Part shown: piece after piece, positions 1 to 7,352 of the stretch | Position numbering within the stretch: position 1 is the first letter of the stretch | Layout: the number at the start of each line of letters is the position of its first letter | From: an uncultured Roseovarius sp. | GTDB lineage: Bacteria > Pseudomonadota > Alphaproteobacteria > Rhodobacterales > Rhodobacteraceae | Direction of reading: 5' to 3' | Assembly: GCA_913055965.1 (NCBI GenBank) | Contig: CAJXKX010000090.1 | Location: 1 to 7,556, forward strand | Length of the DNA: 7,556 bases | Notes under the pieces: model-generated | Database searches by the model: none | Told to the model about the DNA's origin: nothing | The model's input: the letters and a program-made list of their open reading frames with translations, nothing else | Program-made: the position numbers and the translations under genes

Positions 1-1
1 G

Positions 2-1204
2 GCGGCGGCGCTGGTCGCCTATGCCGCCGGGCTGCCGGCCTTCGTGCTGGTCAAGGTGTTCCAGCCGGGTTTCTTCGCCGCCCGCGACACCGCGACCCCG
101 GTCAAGATCGCGGTGGTGGCGGTGGTCGTGAACCTGGTCCTCAACCTCGTGCTGATGCAGATGCTGGCGCATGTCGGGCTGGCCTTGGCGACGGCGATCG
201 CCTCCTGGGCCAATGCCGGCCTGCTGGCGCTGATCGTCGGCACGGTGGTGGCCTTCGGCATGGGCAAGGCATCCATCAGCGTGGAGGGTGTCGGCATCTA
301 CCCGCCGCTGCCCTATTTCGGCGATCTCGTGCTGGGAATCGGGCACCTCTTCGCCAATCCGGAACTGTTCCTCGTGCTGGTGCCGGTGCAGATCTACAAC
401 TTCATCGAGACCATGAACAACGTCGAGAGCGCCGAGGCGGCGGGCGATTCCTACCCCGTCGCGCTGTGCCAGGTGACCGATGGCGCGGGCACCATGCTGG
501 GCGCGGTGTTCGGCTCGCCTTTCCCGACCACCGCCTATATCGGTCATCCCGCCTACAAGCGGATGGGGGCGCATGCGGGCTACGTGATCGGCGTGGGGGT
601 GGTGATCCCAGTGGCGGCGTTCTTCGGGCTGCTGGCCTTTCTCAACAACCTCATCCCGGTGGCCGCCGCGGCGCCCGTGCTGGTCTTCGTCGCGCTGAGC
701 CTCATCACCAACACCGCCCACGCGATCAGGCCCGGCCACATGGCCGCCGTCACCATCGCGATGATGCCGCATGTCTCGGCCTTTCTCGTGATCAAGTGGG
801 GTTCGCTCATGGGCGCGCTCGGGGCGAGCGGGGTCGAGGGGCTGCCGGACCTCGGCGACCCGGCGCTGACCGCCGCGCTGCTCCAGCAGGGCGCGCATTT
901 CGAGGGGCATCTCGCGCTCAGCCAGGGGGCGATCCTCACCGGGCTGATCTGGGGGGCGATCGTGGCCAGCGTGATCGACGGGCGGTTCCGCAACGCGGGG
1001 GGCTTCGCGCTCGCGGCCTGCGCGATGTCTCTGGTGGGGATCATCCATTCCGCCAGCCTGCACTGGCCCGAGCCGAGCGGCGTCAGCATGGGCTATCTCA
1101 TCGCCGCCGCCTTCCTGCTGATCTACCCGGCGCTGCACCGCGACGGCGTGCGCTCCACCACCGATCCGGCGGTTGACGCGGCCCCGCCGCTCGCCAGAGA
1201 GTGA
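2..1204 (+). CDS. Chimeric membrane protein: MurJ fragment fused in frame to NCS2/AzgA-type purine permease (5' partial)
   Basis: The frame is open from the left edge, so the true start lies outside the window; it ends at TGA 1202-1204. From about codon 85 onward it is an NCS2-family (xanthine/guanine/hypoxanthine-type) permease. The signature NFIETMNNVESAEAAGD falls near 392-442, followed by SPFPTTAYIGHPAYKR and about six further hydrophobic segments, ending in a short polar cytoplasmic tail. Such permeases normally have about 430-450 or more residues; only ~310 are here, so the N-terminal transmembrane helices are missing. They are replaced by ~75 residues that match MurJ (MviN), the lipid II flippase, including GLPAFVLVKVFQPGFFA and a TPVKIAVV stretch with the next two helices. 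The stop lies 65 bp before guaD, which fits purine import coupled to guanine deamination. As it stands the protein is unlikely to be a normal transporter or flippase. Family calls are from recognised motifs; substrate is inferred from context. Confidence 0.85.
   Translation, partial: AAALVAYAAGLPAFVLVKVFQPGFFAARDTATPVKIAVVAVVVNLVLNLVLMQMLAHVGLALATAIASWANAGLLALIVGTVVAFGMGKASISVEGVGIYPPLPYFGDLVLGIGHLFANPELFLVLVPVQIYNFIETMNNVESAEAAGDSYPVALCQVTDGAGTMLGAVFGSPFPTTAYIGHPAYKRMGAHAGYVIGVGVVIPVAAFFGLLAFLNNLIPVAAAAPVLVFVALSLITNTAHAIRPGHMAAVTIAMMPHVSAFLVIKWGSLMGALGASGVEGLPDLGDPALTAALLQQGAHFEGHLALSQGAILTGLIWGAIVASVIDGRFRNAGGFALAACAMSLVGIIHSASLHWPEPSGVSMGYLIAAAFLLIYPALHRDGVRSTTDPAVDAAPPLARE
212..247 (+). 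other. Junction between MurJ-derived and permease-derived sequence
   Basis: Upstream of about 235 the translation follows MurJ, through the helix ending WANAGLLALIV. Downstream of about 240 it follows an NCS2 permease (VGTVVAFGMGK and on). The reading frame is kept with no stop. LLALxVGT-like residues are plausible on both sides, so the join may sit in a few bases of shared sequence and cannot be placed exactly by eye. No insertion-sequence ends, long repeats or target duplications are visible around it. Confidence 0.7.
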
Positions 1205-1209
1205 AACCC

Positions 1210-1251
1210 GGGCCGGGGGCGGGAGCCGCGCCGCGCGCCCCGCCCTGGCCC
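1210..1251 (+). repeat. GC-rich stem-loop between permease and guaD
   Basis: GGGCC (1210-1214) pairs with GGCCC (1247-1251), and GGGCGGG (1217-1223) pairs with CCCGCCC (1239-1245). This gives 12 base pairs with one small internal loop and a 15-nt apical loop. No T-tract follows, so it is not a standard intrinsic terminator. It could limit read-through or stabilise the upstream message. Part of the pairing strength simply reflects local GC content. Confidence 0.5.
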
Positions 1252-1269
1252 GCAAGTGACGGAAACACC

Positions 1270-2580
<1,311 letters not shown>

Positions 2581-3040
2581 GGCGTGTCGAACCAGTGCTC
2601 TTGCAGGTTGGGGCCGTCCCCGATCCGGTCGAGCACCACGAATTGACCTCTGCTTCCAAGCGGTGCCAGAACCCCGTGCCAGACCCCGCGCAAGAGGTTG
2701 ACCGACTGCCCCGGCGCGGTGACGAAGGCGCGCAGGCGCACCGGCACGCCACCCGCATCCTCGGCCACGATCACGAGGAACGGCACGCCGGAAACGGGAA
2801 TGAACGCCTGCGATCCGTCGGGGTGCCGCTCGACCATGTCCACGACATGCGGCAGGTGCCGCGCCTCGGCGTCGAACAGGCTCAGCCCGGCGCGCCCGTC
2901 GCCGAAATCGAGGCGCGCCAGATCGTGAAACCGCCCGCAAAGCCCCTGATTGATGAGCCGGTCGGGCGTGCCGCGCGCCTCGATCACATCGCCCCAAGGG
3001 GCGAAGCCCTCGGCGGTGAGCGGGGCGACGGGCAGCGGAA

Positions 3041-4456
3041 TCATGGCAGCATGTCCCGCAGCCGGTGCAGGGCGATGCGCTCGACCTGTCGGCAGGCCTC
3101 GGCGAACTCGGTCTCGCTGTCATTGGCGAGACGCCGCTCCATCGCGCCGCGGACCTGCGCGGTGTCATGGTCGCGGACCGCGATGATGAAGGGAAAGCCG
3201 TGCTTTTCCATATACTTGGCGTTGAGGCTCTGGAACTCCGCGCGCGCATCATCGGTCAGCCGGTCAAGCCCCGCGCCCGCCTGTTCGGCGGTGCTCTCGG
3301 GTGTCAGCCGTCCGGCGGCGGCGAGCTTGCCGGCAAGGTCGGGATGGGCATTGAGGACCGCGCGGCGCTCGTCGGGGGTCGCGCGGCGGAAGGCGCGGCA
3401 GAGGGCGTTGTGCACGCCCGAAGCGCAGTCATGCGCGGGGCCCAACTCGAGCGCGTGGGCGCGCTCGGCCACCCAGGGCGAATGCTCGAACACCGAGCCG
3501 AAACGCGCCACGAAGGCCGCGCGATCCATCTCGCTCGGACGCTCGCGATCCACCGGCGGGTGGACCCGCGCCCAATGCTCGGCAATGTCGATGCGCCTCG
3601 CGCACCAGACCCCCTCATGTGCCTGAACATGCTCGATGAAACGCCGCAACCCGGCGATCTTGCCGGGGCGTCCGATGAGGCGGCAATGCAGGCCCACGCT
3701 CATCATCTTGGGCGCCCCCGCGCAGCCTTCGGCATAGAGCGTGTCGAAGGTGTCGATCAGGTAATCGCCAAAGTCGCGCCCCGTTACCCAACCGGGCGAA
3801 GCGGCAAAGCGCATGTCGTTGGCCTCGAGCGTGTAGGGGATCATCAGTTGATCGCGCCCGTCGATCCGCCGCCAATAGGGCAGGTCGTCGTCGTAGCAGT
3901 CCGAGAGGTAGGCGAACCTCCCGGTTCGCGCCGCCAACCGCACGGTTCGCATGCTGCACCGCCCGGTGTACCAACCTTGTGGCAACGCGCCCGTCACCTC
4001 CTCGTGGAGCGCGATCGCCGCCTCGATCTGGCGCGCCTCCTCGTCCTCTGGCATGTCGCGATGCTCGATCCATTTCAGCCCGTGGCTGGCGATCTCCCAC
4101 TCCGCCGCCTGCATCGCGGCGACCTGTTCGGGCGAGCGGGCGAGCGCGGTGGCGACACCGTAGACCGTCACCGGGATGCCTGCGCCGGTAAACAGCCGGT
4201 GCAGCCGCCAGAACCCGGCGCGCGCGCCGTATTCGTAGATCGACTCCATGTTCCAGTGCCGCTCGCCCGGCCACGGGGCGGCGCCGGGGATGTCCGACAG
4301 GAACGCCTCGGAGGCGGGATCGCCATGGAGCAGGCAATTCTCGCCGCCCTCCTCGTAGTTGAGCACGAACTGCACCGCGATCCGCGCGCCATCGGGCCAG
4401 TGCGGATCGGGCGGGTGCGCGCCGTGGCCGCGCATATCGCGGGGGTATCGGGTCAT
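3041..4456 (-). CDS. puuE-uraD: Bifunctional allantoinase PuuE / OHCU decarboxylase UraD
   Basis: A 471-residue fusion. Residues ~1-295 are a PuuE-type, NodB/polysaccharide-deacetylase-fold allantoinase (allantoin to allantoate), with the typical RYPRDMRGHG start, a NYEEGGENC segment at 33-41, SHGLKWIEHR at 124-133 and the WYTGRCS region near 162-168. Residues ~308-471 are UraD, which decarboxylates OHCU to S-allantoin. HSPWVAE is at 325-331, with candidate catalytic H371 (AHPDLA) and E391 (STAEQAGAGL) spaced 20 apart as in characterised UraD, then LNAKYMEKHGFPFI at 411-424. The order on the protein is the reverse of the reaction order. ATG 4456 is preceded by GGAGAG at a 7-nt gap. In-frame starts at 4498 and 4561 would add an atypical leader without a ribosome site. 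It heads a two-gene operon with allA and diverges from uraH. Such fusions are known in alphaproteobacteria. Confidence 0.94.
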   Translation of the reverse strand: MTRYPRDMRGHGAHPPDPHWPDGARIAVQFVLNYEEGGENCLLHGDPASEAFLSDIPGAAPWPGERHWNMESIYEYGARAGFWRLHRLFTGAGIPVTVYGVATALARSPEQVAAMQAAEWEIASHGLKWIEHRDMPEDEEARQIEAAIALHEEVTGALPQGWYTGRCSMRTVRLAARTGRFAYLSDCYDDDLPYWRRIDGRDQLMIPYTLEANDMRFAASPGWVTGRDFGDYLIDTFDTLYAEGCAGAPKMMSVGLHCRLIGRPGKIAGLRRFIEHVQAHEGVWCARRIDIAEHWARVHPPVDRERPSEMDRAAFVARFGSVFEHSPWVAERAHALELGPAHDCASGVHNALCRAFRRATPDERRAVLNAHPDLAGKLAAAGRLTPESTAEQAGAGLDRLTDDARAEFQSLNAKYMEKHGFPFIIAVRDHDTAQVRGAMERRLANDSETEFAEACRQVERIALHRLRDMLP

Positions 4457-4539
4457 GTCGGGTCTCTCCGGTCCTCGGGTGGCTGCATCGCCTTGCATTC
4501 GTTTATAAAGCAGAAGAATGCCGATGACTTTACGATTTT

Positions 4540-4558
4540 CGAAGAAAGACCGTCTTCG
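4540..4558. promoter_or_regulatory. 19-bp inverted repeat, possible operator
   Basis: CGAAGA-N7-TCTTCG is a perfect 6+6 dyad in the AT-rich part of the divergent puuE-uraD/uraH region, well placed to control both directions. Its symmetry does not give the classical T-N11-A LysR box, so the binding protein, if any, is unknown. Confidence 0.35.
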
Positions 4559-4561
4559 CAT

Positions 4562-4615
4562 CCCGGTCTGGCCCCTGTCGTGGAAACCGGGCAGAAACGG
4601 GGGCGGATTGCCCGG
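4562..4615 (+). promoter_or_regulatory. Two mutually exclusive hairpins in the uraH leader
   Basis: Three arms are visible: CCCGGT (4562-4567), ACCGGGCA (4586-4593) and TGCCCGG (4609-4615). The middle arm can pair with the first (6 bp) or with the third (7 bp: CCGGGCA with TGCCCGG, 15-nt loop). The third arm shares two G residues with the uraH Shine-Dalgarno GGAGGA (4614-4619), so the second hairpin could partly hide the ribosome site. The pairing is seen in the sequence; function is inference, and GC-rich leaders give such pairings by chance. Confidence 0.3.
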
Positions 4616-4626
4616 AGGACAAGCCC

Positions 4627-4980
4627 ATGACCGGCTACCTGACCACCCATGTTCTGGATACCGCGCGCGGGCTGCCCGCGGCGGGGCTCGAGATCGACCT
4701 CTACCGGATCGAGGGCGAGGCGCGCAGGCATGTGCGAACCGTCATCACCAATGCCGACGGGCGCACGGATGCGCCGATCCTGCCAGGCGAAGAATTTCGC
4801 ACCGGCACCTATGAGCTGGTGTTCCACGCCGGAGCGTATCTCGACGCCATCGGCGTGTCCCCCGAGAGCCCGCGTTTCCTCGATCTGGTGCCGCTGCGCT
4901 TCGGCATGTCGGAGGCGGCGCATTACCATGTGCCGCTGCTGCTGTCGCCGTTCGGGTATGCGACCTATCGGGGAAGCTGA
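4627..4980 (+). CDS. uraH: 5-hydroxyisourate hydrolase (transthyretin-like)
   Basis: Hydrolyses 5-hydroxyisourate, the product of urate oxidation, to OHCU. The 117-residue product is full length for the bacterial HIUase family and has no signal peptide, so it is cytoplasmic. Family hallmarks are THVLDTARG with H8, R46 in the NADGR segment, the [10 protein letters not shown] block with H101, and the defining C-terminal YRGS (114-117), which closes the active site at the tetramer interface. ATG 4627 follows a strong GGAGGA (4614-4619) with a 7-nt gap. It is transcribed divergently from puuE-uraD, whose UraD domain uses its product, and converges on the LysR gene 120 bp downstream. It is probably a single-gene transcript. 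Confidence 0.96.
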   Translation: MTGYLTTHVLDTARGLPAAGLEIDLYRIEGEARRHVRTVITNADGRTDAPILPGEEFRTGTYELVFHAGAYLDAIGVSPESPRFLDLVPLRFGMSEAAHYHVPLLLSPFGYATYRGS

Positions 4981-5027
4981 GGGGGGAAGCGGGCGGGCTT
5001 TCGTGGTCTTGAGCGGGCGTGGGTGAA

Positions 5028-5048
5028 CGGAATCATGAAACGATTCCG
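5028..5048. terminator. Inverted repeat between convergent uraH and lysR, possible terminator
   Basis: CGGAATC-N7-GATTCCG is a perfect 7-bp stem with a 7-nt loop, 48 bp after the uraH stop and 53 bp beyond the end of the convergent LysR gene. The position suits a bidirectional terminator, but neither side carries a clear T-tract and the stem is only moderately GC-rich. It could instead be a protein-binding dyad. Confidence 0.3.
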
Positions 5049-5100
5049 GACAAGAGAGTTTCGAAGTTTCCTGTTCTTGCCTGGCCGTGACGATCCCACC

Positions 5101-6009
5101 CTACGATGCCGGAGGCAATGCCTCCCTGATCCGCCGCGTCATGAAATCGATGAACAGCCGCGCCTTGGGGTCCTGCCTGCGGCGGTGCGCGTAGAGGCAG
5201 GCAAGCTGAATGGGCACCGGGGGCTCGGCTTCGAGCACCCGGCAGAGCCGCCCGGCGGCGAGGTGATCGTGGACCTCGAAGAGCGGCTTGAGCACGATGC
5301 CGTGCCCGGCGAGTGCCCATTGCGTCAGCACGTCGCCATGATCGGATTCGAACGGCCCCGACACGGTGATCCGGCGCACGCCCTCGGGGGTCTGCAGCGG
5401 CCACTGGAACTCTCGCGCCCCGGCATAGCGCAGGTTGAGGCAATCATGCTCGGCGCTCAGGCTGGCGCTGGTCTCGGGGCGGCCTCTGCGCGCGATGTAT
5501 TCGGGCGCGGCGCAGAGCACGCGCGCGCAGTCGGCAATCTTGCGGATGCGGAGCGAGGAATCCTCGGGAACCCCGAGAAAGAAGGCGGCGTCGAGCCCTT
5601 CGGCAGCAAGGTCGAGCCTGCGGTCCGAGAGGCGCAGGCGGATGTGGATGAGCGGGTAGCGGGCGTGAAACTCGGGAATCGCTCCGGCGATGATCCGCTG
5701 CCCGAGGCCCAACGGTGCGGCGATGTGCAGGCTGCCGCGCGGGGCCTGCGTCACGTCCGAGACATCGGCCTCGGCCTCGTCCACCGCCTCGAGAATCTTG
5801 CACGCGCCGCGATAGAAGAGCGTGCCCTGCTCGGTCGGGTTGAGCTGGCGGGTGGTGCGCTGAAACAGCCGTATGCCGAGATGATCCTCGAGCGCGGCGA
5901 TGCGCGCCGAGGCGACGGCGGCCGAGATGCGCTGATCGCGGGCGGCGGCGGACATGCCGCCAAGTTCGTAGACCCTCACGAAGGTCCTGATATTCTCCAG
6001 ATAGGCCAT
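5101..6009 (-). CDS. LysR-family transcriptional regulator
   Basis: A 302-residue protein of normal LysR length. The N-terminal winged helix-turn-helix (about residues 1-60) shows the family pattern FVRVYELGGMSAAAR, then an ALEDHLGIRLFQRTTR segment and NPTEQG. A substrate-binding domain of the type-2 periplasmic fold follows (about 88-297), starting at GSLHIAAP. The second helix-turn-helix half (ISAAVASARIAALE) matches the subgroup with AxAxARI rather than the commoner SAVSRQI. It lies divergent to puuD and between purine genes on both sides, so it is the likely local regulator, with urate or another pathway intermediate as inducer; that is inference. No strong Shine-Dalgarno precedes ATG 6009. 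Close LysR relatives often control their divergent neighbour and themselves, which fits the dyad at 6032-6064. Confidence 0.93.
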   Translation of the reverse strand: MAYLENIRTFVRVYELGGMSAAARDQRISAAVASARIAALEDHLGIRLFQRTTRQLNPTEQGTLFYRGACKILEAVDEAEADVSDVTQAPRGSLHIAAPLGLGQRIIAGAIPEFHARYPLIHIRLRLSDRRLDLAAEGLDAAFFLGVPEDSSLRIRKIADCARVLCAAPEYIARRGRPETSASLSAEHDCLNLRYAGAREFQWPLQTPEGVRRITVSGPFESDHGDVLTQWALAGHGIVLKPLFEVHDHLAAGRLCRVLEAEPPVPIQLACLYAHRRRQDPKARLFIDFMTRRIREALPPAS

Positions 6010-6031
6010 GGCGGCAGATTATTCGTCTTTT

Positions 6032-6064
6032 ATTGAAAGAGCTAGGCGTCCTTTCTCAATTCAA
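6032..6064. promoter_or_regulatory. Dyad overlapping a possible puuD promoter, candidate LysR operator
   Basis: ATTGA (6032-6036) and TCAAT (6056-6060) form an inverted repeat, and TTGAA (6033-6037) with TTCAA (6060-6064) forms a second, overlapping pairing. The same bases give a candidate promoter for puuD: TTGAAA (6033-6038), a 17-bp spacer, and TCAATT (6056-6061). The -35 is good and the -10 poor, as expected of an activator-dependent promoter. The mirror copy TTGAGA lies on the minus strand, towards the lysR gene. Confidence 0.4.
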
Positions 6065-6119
6065 GGAAATGGCGGCCCGTGGCACAAGGGGCGCGCAACG
6101 ATGCGCAGGGAGGCGGAAC

Positions 6120-7352
6120 ATGCAAGATCTGGCGATCATCTGGGACTGGACCGGGTTCGCGGTGCGGTGGCTTCATGTCGTCACCGCGATCGCCTGGATC
6201 GGTTCGTCCTTTTATTTCGTGGCGCTCGACCTTGGCTTGCGGCGCGCGGACGACCTGCCGCCGGGCGCGCATGGCGAGGAATGGCAGGTGCATGGCGGCG
6301 GGTTCTACCATATCCGCAAGTACCTCGTGGCGCCCGAGGCGATGCCCGCGCATCTGACATGGTTCAAGTGGGAAAGCTACGCCACCTGGCTGTCGGGCGC
6401 GGCGCTGTTGATGATCGTCTACTGGGCGGGGGGCGAATTGTACCTCATCGACCCGAACAAGGCCGACCTGGCGCTGTGGCAGGGGATCGCGATTTCGGCG
6501 CTGTCGCTCACCGTGGGCTGGCTGGTCTATGACCGGCTGTGCAGATCGGGGCTGGCGGCGCGGCCCACGTGGCTCATGGTGCTGCTGTTCGGGCTGCTGG
6601 TGGCGCTCGGCTGGGGCTATGACCAGATATTCACCGGGCGGGCGGCGCTGTTGCATCTGGGCGCGGTGACGGCGACGATCATGACCGCGAACGTGTTCTT
6701 CGTCATCATGCCCAATCAGCGCATCGTGGTGGCCGACCTGCGCGCCGGGCGCGTGCCGGACGCGAAATACGGGCGCATCGCCAAGCTGCGCTCGACCCAC
6801 AACAATTACCTGACGCTGCCGGTGGTGTTCCTGATGCTGAGCAACCACTACCCGCTGGCCTTTGCGACCGAGTGGAACTGGCTGATCGCGGCGCTGGTGT
6901 TCCTCATGGGGGTGACGATCCGGCATTTCTTCAACACGATGCATGCGGGCGGGGGGATGAAATGGTGGACATGGGCGGTCACGGCGATCCTGTTCATCGC
7001 GATCATGTGGCTCTCGACCGCGCCGCTGCAGCATGTTGATTACGAGGCTGCCGAGGCGCGCCCGCTGAGCGCCGCCGAACGCCGCTTTGCCGGGGCGGAG
7101 GGGTTCGACGCGGTGGCGTCGATCATCCCCGGGCGCTGCGCCATGTGCCACGCGCGCGAGCCGTTTCACCCGGGCATCCACCGCGCGCCCAAGGATCTGC
7201 TGCTGGAGACCGAGGCCGATATCGCCCGCGCGGCGCGCGCGGTCTACCTGCATTCGGGGGTCACCGATGCGATGCCGCCCGCGAACGTGAGCTTCATGGA
7301 GGAGGACGAGCGGCGGCTTGTCGTCGCGTGGTATCGGGCGGCGACGCGGTGA
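6120..7352 (+). CDS. puuD: PuuD-type membrane urate oxidase with C-terminal cytochrome c domain
   Basis: Oxidises urate to 5-hydroxyisourate. Unlike soluble uricase or flavin HpxO, PuuD-type enzymes are integral membrane proteins carrying their own c-type cytochrome, so electrons are thought to go to the respiratory chain rather than directly to oxygen forming peroxide. The 410-residue product has about eight hydrophobic segments between ~12 and 300 (the urate-hydroxylase membrane domain), with histidines such as those in WLHV, HGGGFYH, STHNNY and IRHFFNTMHAGGG that are plausible haem or metal ligands. The cytochrome c domain follows: haem site CAMCH (340-344), probable sixth ligand M385 in DAMPPANV, and a C-terminal helix. 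ATG 6120 is chosen because AGGGAGG lies just upstream; extending to ATG 6033 would add 29 atypical residues and run through the promoter dyad. It is divergent from the LysR gene. Confidence 0.93.
   Translation: MQDLAIIWDWTGFAVRWLHVVTAIAWIGSSFYFVALDLGLRRADDLPPGAHGEEWQVHGGGFYHIRKYLVAPEAMPAHLTWFKWESYATWLSGAALLMIVYWAGGELYLIDPNKADLALWQGIAISALSLTVGWLVYDRLCRSGLAARPTWLMVLLFGLLVALGWGYDQIFTGRAALLHLGAVTATIMTANVFFVIMPNQRIVVADLRAGRVPDAKYGRIAKLRSTHNNYLTLPVVFLMLSNHYPLAFATEWNWLIAALVFLMGVTIRHFFNTMHAGGGMKWWTWAVTAILFIAIMWLSTAPLQHVDYEAAEARPLSAAERRFAGAEGFDAVASIIPGRCAMCHAREPFHPGIHRAPKDLLLETEADIARAARAVYLHSGVTDAMPPANVSFMEEDERRLVVAWYRAATR

Larger units (their letters stand above)
4457..4626. promoter_or_regulatory. 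Divergent control region between puuE-uraD and uraH
   Basis: This 170-bp gap separates the heads of two divergent genes of the same pathway, so it must hold promoters for both unless uraH is served from further away. The stretch 4495-4550 is clearly more AT-rich than its surroundings. It includes TTTATAAA (4502-4509), which read on the minus strand could be a -10 element for puuE-uraD. I see no convincing -35 partner, and exact promoters cannot be assigned by eye. Confidence 0.5.

Noticed and set aside
1201..1269. Upstream GTG start for guaD
   Set aside because: It would translate the intergenic hairpin as a Pro/Ala/Gly-rich leader absent from the family, and overlap the permease stop. ATG 1270 fits the family.
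4457..4561. Longer N-terminus for PuuE-UraD from ATG 4498 or 4561
   Set aside because: There is no ribosome site ahead of these starts, and the added residues do not fit PuuE, which normally starts just before RYPRDMRGHG. GGAGAG is well placed for ATG 4456.
3065..4630. Open frame of 521 codons on the plus strand opposite puuE-uraD
   Set aside because: It is longer than the real gene but is its antisense. All recognisable motifs (RYPRDMRGHG, AHPDLA, KHGFPFI) are on the minus strand.
5023..6036. Open frame of 337 codons on the plus strand opposite the LysR gene
   Set aside because: The minus-strand frame gives a full LysR protein with HTH and effector domain; the plus frame has no family resemblance.
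6042..7253. Open frame of 403 codons on the minus strand opposite puuD
   Set aside because: It is Arg/His/Gln-rich antisense of membrane-helix codons, with no domain seen; puuD has the CAMCH haem site and membrane helices.
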